In this document: positions 1-11,550 of the stretch, piece after piece
Layout: each line of letters begins with the position of its first letter
How positions within the stretch are numbered: position 1 is the stretch's first letter
Source: Galeruca laticollis
Taxonomy: Eukaryota > Arthropoda > Insecta > Coleoptera > Chrysomelidae
Direction of reading: 5' to 3'
NCBI GenBank assembly: GCA_963921935.1
Contig: OY998176.1
Coordinates: 142,520,305 to 142,584,304 of the forward strand
Length of the DNA stretch: 64,000 bases
Notes under the pieces: generated by a model
Database searches by the model: none
Seen by the model: only the letters and a program-made list of their open reading frames with translations
What the model was told of the DNA's origin: nothing
Translations under genes and position numbers: made by a program

Positions 1-2600
1 ATTCAATCAAAGTTGTAGCTTCATTGGGCGACTATTTTAAAGCTCATATTTTCCATGTGTGCATACATGTTCTCCTATAAATAGATAGGTTTTGTAAATT
101 GGTGACAATTCTATTCCAAGATTCCGATCTATGGCCACTTTAATGTTGTCCCTGAATATTATCAGACAATTTTTATTAAAACAGTTTTATTATAAGAAAT
201 ACTCAGGTTTACAATTTTGAATTAATTGGGATTTTTTATCCTAATTATTATTACTTGAAATGCCAACCCTGTTCAAGAATTTTACGATATTTCATGTACA
301 GATTACAAATCAATACTATTGTGAATATTTTAATTAAATAGTATTGAAAATTTCCATTACGGTACTGTTCGTTCTGTTGTTTGGTGTATCCACATAATTT
401 ATCGATGTTTATAAAAAAAATCACCTTCTTTCGCGTCAAAGTAATTATATAAAAATATCAACCAACTCAATTTCAAGCAGACATTGTGCCCATTCTTGCA
501 CTTATAAAACGTTAATATTTCTTTCAACTTCTAACCTATAAATTTGTTGTTTATTATTTGGTGGATGGCGCCATAAGAATTATGAAAGTACATATTACGT
601 TATTCCGTCAGTTGAGTGCTTTTATTGGTACAATTGGGTATCATTTTAAATATATGCATTCAAGACTGTAATATGGAGTGAATTATTTACTTTTCTGTAG
701 TTTACTACAGTTTAGTTTGTATTCGTTAAGGTCAGGTTACTTTTAATAACTCTTGTTCTCTTTGTTTTAGACTGTTTAAAATCGTTCCAACTACCAAAAA
801 AGGTTTAGATATTTTATGTATTGTTCCTGCTGCATGAGAACAAAAAGTATAATTGGTATGGCCAAAAAATTTTGCTGATAAATTGGTTTTAAACGTCAAT
901 TATTTTCATGGGGTTTGATGGATTACAACGCAATGTAAATTGAAATGAAATTACCCAATTAATGACGAGATGGCCGAGGAAGAATTATCAAGAATGTTGG
1001 ATGAAGCGGAAACAGACCTGGCCGAAACAGAAGTTGAGTCAAATCAAGACAGTTTTGTCACAAAAAGACTCGCAAATGGATAATTTCAATAATACGGCAG
1101 CTGACTGTTTGGTAAGAATTCTTGTTAAAGAATATTTAGTTATGATGTTACAATATGGAAAGTGAAACTAGAGTGTATGAGTCACTTACATATGAGTGAT
1201 ATATACCTACATTCATTTTATTTGTTTCTTCTAATTTACTTTGTGAAATAACTCTTTAAAACTTTAAAGTGAAGTAAAATATATTGTAATATGGTGCTCT
1301 AAAAGAAATATATAATGTTTTCAAAGTTTTTCTTTATTCTTCTCCGAAACTCTTCACTTCTTTTTGATTTTCTTCCACTCCCTTAATTCCGACATTTTCA
1401 TAGAGTTTCTACGCGGTTTGTTTTCCTAAAACTGCCAAACCAAATCTAATATATTTATTAGTTATTTTATAAAAGCTATCTAAAAGCTTCCATTCTAATA
1501 ATTATATAATTATTTGATAGCCGTGTCTGTGACTACAATTTTCAATGGGAATAATATTGCGGCATCTGCTGCTTCAATAAAATTCTTTTATAAGCTACTA
1601 AAAGTGTTTATAACAATAGTTTTATAATGTTTTTATACCTGATTCATAAATGCTACCAAATTCTCCCAAAAAAGTGTTATAAGACAACTAAATTTTATAA
1701 ACAATAAATGTTTCATGAAACTCTTACATAACACATATTTATTTCTTTAGTGTATGGCATAACGCATGGTAAAATTTATTTATAATACATGTTGAAATTT
1801 TAAAATTTACGAGTGATCAAGACATTACAATATACGGGTTACAAACATATATATGAGCAGATACAAAACGGTTACATCAAAATATCTAGTTCAGCTATCC
1901 ATTCAAGGCTTGATTGTTTGGTGTGGTGCAGCGTTACTTGCGTCCGTAGAAGAACTCTACACGTGCAAACTGGGTAATGCTAAATGAGCTAGGACGTTAG
2001 TTGGCGGCTTTTCTAAAATATCTCGTAGCCAAATGCACATGGAAATAAAAACATGACACATAAAATTGCTTTATTAATGTTCAAGATTAGAAAATCTTTA
2101 TATTGTTAACGATGCTTTTAAAAATATCTAAGATATTTGTATGTTAGTTCTTTTCGTCATTGTATACATTTAATGCGTAAATTCATTTCAGTTGCTAGCG
2201 CGGTAAAGCGCGGTAAAAATGTGTTAAAGAATTGATAGATATTTTGTATTGTTGTAAATTCAAAGGGTAGTTACACTTTATTCGCAGCTTTTGTTAAATA
2301 CTTCTAAAATATCACGTTTCGCAATAATAATTGTAAATAGTTTTGTTGGAACATTGAAATAACACATTTTGAAAGTCGTGAGAGACATATTGTCGGATTG
2401 TGTTTGAAATCTTATAGTTAAAAATTTAGGATAATGTCCCATTTCACACTATTATCTATTGTGTTGTAAAAACCCTAAAGCAAAACTTATTGTCCCTTCT
2501 TTTTGGTAGCTGATCGGAAGCCTGTAATAAACATTTGAATAACCGTTCAGAGTAAAAAGGTTACAATAGGACGGTCTTGCTATTGGAGTATTCAATAGGA
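1..2600. other. AT-rich stretch without recognisable gene
   Basis: I see no coding exon of a known family, no terminal inverted repeats and no tandem array in this stretch. Open frames are short and low in complexity, as expected for AT-rich DNA. A 37-codon acidic frame at 970-1083 is the only one with a protein-like composition and it is too short to name. Confidence 0.5.
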
Positions 2601-2760
2601 ATTGAAATATCTATTGAAGGCGTCCATTGTTGATTCTTGTTAATGATCCCGGCGAGTCAAATGATACTGGCCAATAGGAAATGTTCATTTCCTTTTAGTC
2701 AACCTAATCCACGTGTAAACCAGCAGATTTCTATTTAACACGTCTCACAACGTGAAGAAA

Positions 2761-3130
2761 TCAGTTCACTACTCATCGAAGCGAGTTCAACACTCAATAA
2801 CGAAGTCAGCTCACTACTAATCAAGGCGAGTTCAACACTCAATAACGAAATCAGTTCACTTCTTATCGAAGCGAGTTCAACACTCAATAACGACATCAGT
2901 TCACTACTCAACGAAGCGAGTTCAAACACTCAATAACGAAATCAGTTCACTACTCATCGAAGCGAGTTCAACACTCAATAACGAAATTAGTTCACTACTC
3001 ATCGAATCGAGTTCAACAGTCAATAACGGAATCAGTTTGATACTCAAGTTATTTCACAACGAAATCAGTTCAATACTCAAGTTAGTTCATAACTCAGTTC
3101 AATACTCGATCAAGTTCATCGAGTCGTCGT
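2761..3130. repeat. 45-bp tandem minisatellite
   Basis: At least six copies of a 45-bp unit start at about 2761, 2806, 2851, 2896, 2942 and 2987, then the array decays to about 3130. Each unit consists of two related halves of about 22 bp sharing the word AGTTCA followed by ACTCA. Because 45 is a multiple of three, the minus strand stays open across 2735-2929 with a 15-residue Ser/Leu/Glu-rich period. I take that frame as a by-product of the repeat, not a gene. The flanks hold a TATTTAA box just before the array and AATAAA-type signals after it (about 3315-3325), so it could lie in a solo LTR, but no LTR ends were fixed. Confidence 0.85.
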
Positions 3131-3597
3131 TACATATCGAAGTAACTTCACTCAAAGTCAAACAGTCAGAGATACTAAGTCTAACACTTCGTTACTTAGT
3201 TTATGTAAGAGCCAATTGAGTATCCATCAAATCGAAACATAAAGTGCCTTCCGATCTGAAACCACCGAAGTCCAAACATTCATAACTTTGTACGATTCTT
3301 GTAAATTTGTACATAATAAATTATTAATTTTGACATTAATTTTGTCAAATTACGATTATTTATCTAGTTGACTGTCTATGCCAGTCGGCGAAGTTCAACT
3401 TGAAATATAATCAAAAACAATTGATATTATATAATTTTGTTGCCAAAATGTTTTTGTGATAAATTTATTAAACAATTTTGTCACAAAAAGCTTAATTTGC
3501 TCTCACGGAACCTTCATATAATAAGTTGCATTCTTGAAAGCAACAATAAATCAATATTAAAATAAAATTGTTATATAAGCCAAAAGTTATAAAACAA

Positions 3598-3960
3598 CTT
3601 TGCTAGTTGAACGGCCATTAAAAAATCGAAGAACAGGCAGTTTTCTGAGCGGGCCGCTCTTCCATTGACCATATTTTAACCTTACCCAACTAATTGAAAA
3701 GAAGGGCGCAAAAAATGGAGAAGTGTTTCTTCCATTTGTAGACCTTACGAAAGCGTATGGTACAGTCCCGGTGCAAAACATGATCAATCAACCTCCAAGG
3801 TCAAGCTTTCCAGTCACAAAAGCCTTGCGGCAAGGCTTCTGCCGGTCTCCCACCTTATTTAAGATATACCCCCATGAGGTCTTGGGAAAATGGAGGAGAG
3901 CGTGCATCGGAATGGGAATACAGATAAATGAAAATACAGCTATATACACCCCACACTTAT
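3598..3960 (+). pseudogene. Non-LTR retrotransposon reverse transcriptase fragment
   Basis: A decayed piece of a LINE-type reverse transcriptase. The plus strand encodes, with one stop, a block like EQAVF-AGRSSIDHIFTL, which corresponds to the GFRxGRSTxDxIFTL motif. It is followed by LPFVDLTKAYGTVP, the FVDxxKAFDxVP motif that holds the first catalytic aspartate. A weak ALRQGF match to the LRQGDPLSP block follows near 3820, and the frame then decays. The YADD box, endonuclease and tails are absent. It is an old fragment. The family (RTE or a related clade) is inferred from these motifs only. Confidence 0.7.
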
Positions 3961-3979
3961 ATATAGTGAATGAGTGAAT

Positions 3980-5520
3980 GATATATCATAAATGTTCAGT
4001 TTAGGCACTTCACTGTGGTTATTCTAATTTCGAATTAATTTGATAGTTCTTTACATTTTAAGAATGTTTTAACAGCTTTCCGTGTTCACTTTACTGTAAT
4101 TTCTAATATGACTTGTATCCTTTTCCAAATATTCGACTTTCATCGTTTCCGTTATATCGTCACTTCGACTTCTTCGCGATCGTTCCCTTTTCTTCGTTTC
4201 AGGAGTTTCCAGTCTAGTATCCATTAGTCCTCCTCTATTCTCTTTACGTTGGTACCGAAACCAAGTCAGTTTGTATCACTTCGTTTCTAACTCTAGTTAC
4301 TAGTCTTGATCCTCTTCAGCTTCCTTTATTTTGTACTTATTCGCCTTCACTACATCCCAAATCTCTATGCTCTAAAAAACTTTTCACCATACCTTTGTAT
4401 ACATATATGCCTTTTCGGATTTTTCGTTATGTTGTTATCTCACATCAGAGCTTAGTTTGCGTATAAAGCAAATGTTACTGTCTTCAACCTATTAACAAAT
4501 TACATTTTATAGAACTAGGTTAAAGAATACCGAATGAAGAGAGAAAAATTTCTTTGAGTTCATCACACAATTTCACCAATGTTTTGAAAGTTCCACTGAA
4601 ATCTAAAACCCTAATCAAATACCGCAATTAGGTCAAAAAACGTTTCTAAATCCCATATAAAATATCCGGATCATCAAATAATACAAATAAAAATAAATCC
4701 CAAACTTTATAAGTGTACCAAATTACTGCCAATTTCCTCGATATCTATTGCAATATTTATTGGAGCATAACAATCGACTCCGTTATTTGTGTTTTGACAG
4801 TTTCCATGTTGTATAAAAAAGGTGGCGATTCCATCTTCAACAAGAAAACGTTAGATAGTTGGTTGATATAGACAGTTTACGATAAATATTACAGTAAAAA
4901 ATATTTAGATATGGAGCAAAAAATAGAGAAACTGAGTTTATTACTTTAACATATAATTAACAACATGTAACCAGTTAACAGATATGGCCTTAGATTCCTC
5001 AATTAATTGGATTTCACGTAACTTTGATTGGACTAGTTAGAAGGTGAATATATCAAAAGTCCCCGCCCGTAGCCTTTGAGCTGGGAGGGGGAAGAGATTT
5101 CAAGGTTCCATTTTTCGGTTTAACAGTTAAATTTCGAAAACTATGCGTCCTAGGAAAATGACCACTATACACGAAATGAGCTGATCAAATTTGCTACAAG
5201 CTTGGTTCAGTAAAGCTTTTCGATATCTTGTATAGTTTTCACGTTATCGGCTCTTGAAAGTCTGTCATTTTGTAAAAAATTATTTTTGTCTCACATCCTT
5301 TTCTATTTTTGACCGGCTGTAGAACAAATAATAATATATATCACTTCACTATTTTATCCATTTTCCTTCAAATATTAAAGCAATTTCAATGTTAGGCGTG
5401 AAACCTGAAGTACTGCGACAACTGTCGACTAATGAATCTTTGAATTGTTTCATGTGCATATAGGGAGTACTGCAATGTAATTGTGTCAAAATTATTCCTA
5501 TCTTTCACCAGTGTAATATG
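3980..5520. other. No recognisable gene
   Basis: AT-rich DNA. A minus-strand stretch around 4085-4340 reads, with stops, vaguely like the basic C-terminal tail of RTE-type pol proteins (Arg/Glu-rich, R-G-D/E runs), but no motif is good enough to annotate. No tandem repeats or paired inverted repeats were seen. Confidence 0.4.
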
Positions 5521-5524
5521 ATCG

Positions 5525-5835
5525 GTTCAAGTATTCTCTTTCCGGTTTCCTTTCCCTCTGATGGTAGTGACCGGAAGGGCCCTACTGTATACTCCTATCC
5601 TAGAAATCGTTGCAGCGTGCTGTCACCAGTGCCTTACGGCACAAAATTTAGAACCAGGAATCTCCCAGTGGGATTACCTCGAGGGAGGGGTTGTTCCTGG
5701 CACGAGCGATCGAGGTCTTCGTGGGGCCTCTTAGGCTTATACAATGTGCCAAGCCCGAGTTCGCAATGCAGGTCGAGTCAGCCCGTCCTATTTGCTGGTA
5801 CGAGGGTAAGGGCTGAGGTTGAAGGAAATAAACTG
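5525..5835. other. GC-rich island of unknown origin
   Basis: A stretch of about 310 bp clearly richer in G and C than the AT-rich flanks. Both strands have accidental open frames (108 codons plus, 83 codons minus), neither with a motif I recognise. The composition resembles the 5' untranslated regions of LINEs or a SINE body, but I found no tRNA-type A/B boxes and no poly(A) tail. Origin unknown. Confidence 0.45.
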
Positions 5836-6074
5836 GAAGGTTAAGTATGTACAAGTATATATTACAAAATAAAAAAATATATAGTAGTGAGCCATACAAA
5901 GTTTTTCGGAATCTAATAACATCTAATAACCCGGCTATCTCATGATTTTTGGATTGCCTATGCGAAGAATAACAAAGTATCGAACAGGACTTTTGGAATT
6001 TAATCGAAATAATTACGGTACCCTATATAATACAGTAAATCATATAACAGTAGAATGTTGAAGTGCCAAAAAAA

Positions 6075-6253
6075 AATAATTATGATATCCCGTGAGATTG
6101 GATACCCTGTACAATATAGTAACTAATACAACTTTGGCAATAATCATGATCTCTCGGGTATGGTGGATATCCTGTACAAAAAATAAGGCAATAAAATATC
6201 AGACGAAACTTTATGAATCAGAATAAATACGATATCCTGTACACCTCAAGTAA

Positions 6254-6331
<78 letters not shown>

Positions 6332-6470
6332 CAAAATTCTGGGATCGCATAAAATAATTATGAATCTCGTGAAATTAGGGTAACCTGTACAATATAGTAC
6401 AAAAAAAATCTATATCCACCACTTTGAATTCGAATTACAATTCTCGTGAAATTGGATAACCTATACGATA
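6075..6470. repeat. Array of ~65-bp degenerate repeats, left part
   Basis: Repeated blocks contain ATTATGATATCTCGTGA, a short gap, then GGATATCCTGTACA. The CCTGTAC words fall at about 6105, 6171, 6236, 6384 and 6460; the larger gap contains the TA microsatellite. The array is cut by the transposon at 6473-8920 and resumes beyond it, so it predates that insertion. Confidence 0.65.
6257..6328. repeat. (AT)n microsatellite
   Basis: About 72 bp of uninterrupted AT dinucleotides inside the ~65-bp repeat array. Confidence 0.98.
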
Positions 6471-6472
6471 TA

Positions 6473-8920
6473 CAGGGTGTCCCGGGACTAATGGGAAAAC
6501 AGTCAGGAGAGTATAATATGAGCCAAAATAATGTTAGTACTTCATATAAACTTTTACTATGCAGGCCCTCGTTTTCGAGTTATAGGCCTCCAAAGTTTTA
6601 ATTTTGAATATGGTTTTTATTTTTATTTTTTGTACTAGTTATTTGATCTTCATAAAATTTACGGCAAAGCTATAATGTAAGTGTATGTTTATTTTGGTAA
6701 GGTAAACAGATTTACAGTAGTGCATTGAAGCCAGGGACGGACTACTCGCAATGGTTAGTGATCCAAAAATTTTGCAGGTATGGCACACCCTGTATGAAAT
6801 TATCGAAATTCACTTCCCCACACATTAAGCTAACGAAAAGGTACTCTTGTTGGAATTCGATAAAATAAGCCGTTTGGCTAATATTCACAGTTTTATTAAT
6901 GCACTACGTACAAATGTACCTAACTAACTTATTAATACGATGTCCAGAATTTACTTGCTTTTAATCAAAATTACGAACATAACATTATTTAACCAATACG
7001 AAAACCTCAAAAAACACAAGTTATAAAACATTAGACTAAAACTAATTCCTAAACAACAACAAAAACTAACGTTATTCTAATAAATGTTCAATATGAGCTC
7101 CTCCCACTTCCACGCACATTCTAAGTCTACGAAGGTTGTTTCTTTGCACTTGAAAGAGCAATTTCACACTATTTCTAATAACATTGCAGTGTAACACAAT
7201 TCTGTCTATTAAATCTTGCCTTGTTTGCACAGGTGTTGCGTATACCTTACTTTTGAGATAACCCTAGAGAAAGAAATCCATAGGATTAACGTCTCCTGAT
7301 CGCGGTGGCCATTAAAAAGGGCCTCCACGACCAATCCATCTATTCGGAAGCCTTGTGTGTAAATGTTGTCGTACATCTAAACTGAAATGAGGAGGGGCCC
7401 CATCATGCATGAACCATAAATTCCTACGAGTTTGTAGTAGCACATCATCAAACAGGTTCCATAACTCATTTTGCAAAAAACTCCAAATATCTCTGACCGG
7501 TCAAAGTACCGTCAATAAAGTATGGCTGTATCAAATTATTGCCAACTATTCCTGCCAAACATTAACCATGAATCTATGCTGGATCCTAGTTTGGATAATG
7601 CCATGTGGATTCACATCATCCCATAAATGCATATTATGAGAATTTATGATTCCATCTCTGGTGAAACCCGGTTCGTTCGTAAAGAGAACGTTACTAATAA
7701 ATGTGTTGTCTGCTTGTTGTTGTCGCAGAAACCACTGGCTATACTCAAGTCGAGCAGGATAATCAGCCACTATCATACGGTGTACTTTTTTCATGTGAAA
7801 AGGATATAACAGCTGTTCTTTTAGGACGCGATGAACAACTGATTTCGAGACGTTATATTCTCTTGATAATTTTCTAAAACTCGATGGTTCATTATCAACT
7901 GTATTTAACAAGTCTTGTTCAGATGCCACAGTACGTATGCTTCGTACTGGACCTTCTCCAGCTTTTTCTGGCGAAAATTTTCCTAAAATTTAAAATTTTG
8001 TTTTGTATACATGGAAAATTACATTTACTTATTCATACCTGTTTCTCGTAACCTGAGATCAATACGCCCAAACATTCGTCTGTCTGGCAATGCTCTGTTT
8101 GCAAAATGTTCTTCATAAAGCCTTTTGGCCTCTAAACAGTTTCGAGAAGCCAGTCCATACATTAGATGTTTATCTGCGTACTCAATAAAAGCGAATTCTG
8201 CTATTGTAACTGTTAAATTAAGGACTTATGAATTATTGACAAGTACTGACTACGAACTATTCTACACAACGTTTGACAACTAATCCTATGGTAACTTGAT
8301 AAACGGTAAAAACACTTATAAAAAGTTTTTACCAACTTTCCAATTAATAAGTCGTTAATGTTTTTCATCTTCTGCTATCGTTAAATTATTTTTTTGTGGT
8401 ACTCTAGGTAAATTTTGGACATCTATTAAAAGTTAGTTTTACCTCGTTGTGTACTTATAAAAATGATGAATGCGTGAACTGGTACGTAGTGCATTAATAA
8501 AACTGTAAATATTAGCCAAACGGCTTATTTTATCGAATTCCAACAAGAGTACCTTTTCGTTAGCTTAATGTGTGGGGAAGTGAATTTCGATAATTTCATA
8601 CAGGGTGTGCCATACCTGCAAAATTTTTGGATCACTAACCATAGCGAGTAGTCCGTCCCTGGCTTCAATGCACTACTGTAAATCTGTTTACCTTACCAAA
8701 ATAAACATACACATACATTATAGCTTTGCCGTAGATTTCATAAAGATCAAATAACTAGTACAAAAAATACAAATAAAAACCAAATTCAAAATTAAAACTT
8801 TGGAGGCCTATAACTCGAAAACGAGGGCCTGCATAGTAAAAGTTTATATGAAGTACTAACATTATTTTAGCTCAGATTATACGCTCCTGACTTTTTTCCC
8901 ATAAGTCTCGGGACACCCTG
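6473..8920 (-). mobile_element. Tc1/mariner-like transposon with 438-bp TIRs
   Basis: The ends read CAGGGTGTCCCGGGACTA (left) and, inverted, nearly the same on the right, with TA on both outer sides (6471-6472 and 8921-8922), the target duplication of the Tc1/mariner superfamily. The inverted repeats are long, 6473-6910 and 8483-8920. Each contains a 320-bp block (6473-6792, 8601-8920) itself bounded by inverted CAGGGTGT/ACACCCTG and flanked by TA. Between the TIRs lies a decayed transposase on the minus strand with one intron. Length is 2,448 bp. It sits inside a ~65-bp repeat array. The copy is no longer autonomous. Confidence 0.9.
7072..8199 (-). pseudogene. Tc1/mariner-superfamily transposase, frameshifted
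   Basis: Cut-and-paste transposase with a DDE nuclease fold. The first exon on the minus strand (about 8199-8037) encodes FIEYADKHLMYGLASRN, an N-terminal helix-turn-helix entry. A GT-AG intron of about 55 bp follows. Exon 2 continues through 7929-7546, with FTNEPGFTRDGIIN (first catalytic region; the usual FTDE has become FTNE) and RFMVNVW. A missing base near 7545 breaks the frame after NVW. A second shift lies near 7460. The tail still shows HDGAPPHFS (second aspartate) and NPMDFFL, where a stop replaces the Trp of DFFLWGY, then stops at 7072. The start codon is not clear. The two frameshifts, the internal stop and the altered catalytic box make it inactive. Confidence 0.88.
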
Positions 8921-8922
8921 TA

Positions 8923-9075
8923 TAAAAAAATCTATATCTACAAAATTTTGACAATTCAGTAGATTAATTATGATATCTCGGGTATGTGGATATCCTGTAA
9001 AAATACGGTAATAAAATATCGGTTGAAAATTTAAATCGGAATAAATATGATCCCCTATACAATATAATATTCTTG
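8923..9075. repeat. Array of ~65-bp degenerate repeats, right part
   Basis: Same unit as at 6075-6470, with GATATCTCGGG plus TATCCTGTA at about 8970-9000 and a decayed copy near 9054. Removing the transposon and one TA would join this to the left part. Confidence 0.6.
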
Positions 9076-9079
9076 CACA

Positions 9080-10075
9080 AATACAGAAAACCAATATAAA
9101 GGGAGATGGTCCTCGAAAATTCGATATCTCCATAAATACCTATAAATTTTAGACTCTAATAGTAGATGAAGGGTGCAGATGTAAATGGTACACTCGATAT
9201 GACCGCAAATATGGGTTCCCTTACCTTTTTGGGACACCCAGTTGAGTCAATGAAAATATAATAAAACAGATCAATACAATATATAAAAATTAATTATACG
9301 TTAAAAACTTACGTTTTGGAATATCACTAGTCACTACACAATATTACTGTTGAGGGTAAAGGGGCCGTCCGTTCTTAGACTGGCTACTTCTGGGAGAGTT
9401 ACTGTCTCTCTCTCTTTAGGTTCAAAAATTCTTGTTATTTATGCTAAAAATTACCTCGTCTATACCATTGTGTGAAGGTTAGTTTTCTATATCATTATTT
9501 CAATTTGTAACGTATTTATAAACAAAGCATGACACAACCGTCAGCTGTGATGTTCATTAACCTTGCTATAACACAAGTTGTTTGTATCAATTTCGTTCTT
9601 GGAGGTCAACATTTATTAATTATTTCGACTTAAGAAAAATGTGTCTATATAGGGCGTTCTTAAAATTTCCTATGTCATATCTCGTGTTTATTACAGTACT
9701 GTACATCTAAACAACAAAGATACTCATTTTAAAATATATTGTCTCTCTCGTATTGTATAACCTTTCTATGTTACTGTGATTTCCTGCATATTTTGCAATA
9801 CCCATTTTTAATTTATATTGTACTAAGGTAGAGGGTTTAACTAATTGACGAGTACACAACAGAAATTGAAGCAAAATAAACTTTCACTCACAACATTTCT
9901 TCTTCCTCTTTTTACTTATTTATTTGACAAATCTCAGTGGGGTAAGCGTAAATAGGGCTGCCTATCTTCTGTAGATTTTAACGTCTACAGCAAATTAAAC
10001 ATCTGGGGCACTTAAAATGGTAATATTCCCTTTTTACTTTAAATGAGCATGCCTTATCTAAATATGAATACTCTG
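9080..10075. other. No recognisable gene
   Basis: AT-rich. Only short accidental frames are present. A GGGACACCCA word at about 9227 recalls the transposon terminus on the left but has no partner. Confidence 0.45.
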
Positions 10076-11550
10076 TAGGGGAGACTAGGGATGGTTGAGT
10101 ACAGGGGTTGGTTGGCACACTGTCATTATTTCTGTAACATGCCGCTAGAGTACGACTTTACACCGTATGTTAGTCGACTGAAGTGCTCTTCAGTCAGCCG
10201 TGAAACGCTGGTGAACGTGATTGTGATATTATAAGTTTGGTAAGTAATTTTATGATATGTCGGTGCATTAGTAAATAAAATTGAAGTGAATAAAATTATT
10301 TTTGTGTGAGAACTAATGATTTTTCCAAATGTTTTATATATGGTTGTAAGCTTAGGATATAAGCTTTCATGTCATTTTATGGTTTTTATCAAAGTTAGCT
10401 CAAGTATCAAATGATGACATATTAAATATTGTGAAACACTGTGGGGATGGTTGGCACATGTGCCTTGGGAATGGTTGGCACTGCGAGCCAACTAACCCCA
10501 TTTATACATCAAACTTTAGATCTCCTGTCTTTTTTAGAAAAATGGTGAGAAATCCGAAACGAAATACTACGGGAGCTAGTAAACCCCCTGATATTGTGTT
10601 AAGGGCAATTAAGGAGGCTAAAGACGAGAAAAGAAGCATTAGGGCTACTGCTACTAAATATGATATTCCGTTCAGTTCTCTTGCAAGGTAAAATTCCTGA
10701 TGAAAAACTGAACGTTGCAGAATTTGATCAGTTATTGGCTACAAACCAAATAGAAAGGTATAATTAACAACCTTTATTTTTTAAGGTTTTTAATTTGTGT
10801 TGTTTTAGATTCTTTCAACCGCTGATGAGAAAGAATTAAGTAAATACTTAAAAATAGCATCGGATATTATTTTGGACTTTTTCCTAAAGAAATGAGTAAG
10901 TTTGCCTACCCTTATGCTGTATTTTTAAATAAAGAAATACCTTATTCCTGAAAAGAAGTTAAAATGGCTGGTCCAGATTGATTCACCTCTTTTTTAAAAA
11001 GGAGCTCTACTTTATCTATTCGAACTCCTGAAGCCACTAGTTTGGCCCGAGCTTCGGCATTCAACGTCCATAAGTTTAATGCTGGCAACCATGCGATATT
11101 TGGAGCATGGACGGAACTTGTATCACCACAGTTCAAAAACCGGACCGTGTTGTTGCTCCTCGGAAAGGCTTTAAACAAATTGGCAGAATCACCTCTGCTG
11201 AAAGGGGGACACTGGCAACTATGGCAATATCTGTTTCAGCAATAGGTAACTCGACTCCTCCGTTTATTGTTTTTCCACGAGTCCATTTTAAAGACCATTT
11301 TTTGAACGGAGCACCTGCTGGAAGTGCCCGTTCCGCCAATCCTCCTGGATGGATGCACGAAGATCAATTTTTTAAGTTTGTTCAGCATTTTGTTGGAAAT
11401 GTCAGATGCTCAAAAGATCATCCAGTTTTGTTGTTGCTGGATAACCATGACTCACACTTATCCATAGATGCTTTAAATTTTTTAAAAGATAACAGAGTCT
11501 GCATTTTGTCATTGCCACCTCATTGCAGCCACAAAGTGTGTGGCTACCGT

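Noticed and set aside
970..1083. 37-codon acidic peptide beginning MAEEELSRMLDEAE
   Set aside because: Protein-like but too short and isolated; no splice partner found, so no call.
2735..2929. 64-codon minus-strand frame with Ser/Leu/Glu repeats as a gene
   Set aside because: The frame follows from a 45-bp tandem repeat divisible by three, and no start context or flanking exon supports it.
4085..4340. Possible RTE pol C-terminal tail on the minus strand
   Set aside because: Only basic/acidic composition agrees; no RT or endonuclease motif nearby and several stops.
5518..5899. Overlapping frames on both strands of the GC-rich island
   Set aside because: Frames on both strands are expected from higher GC content; no motif seen.
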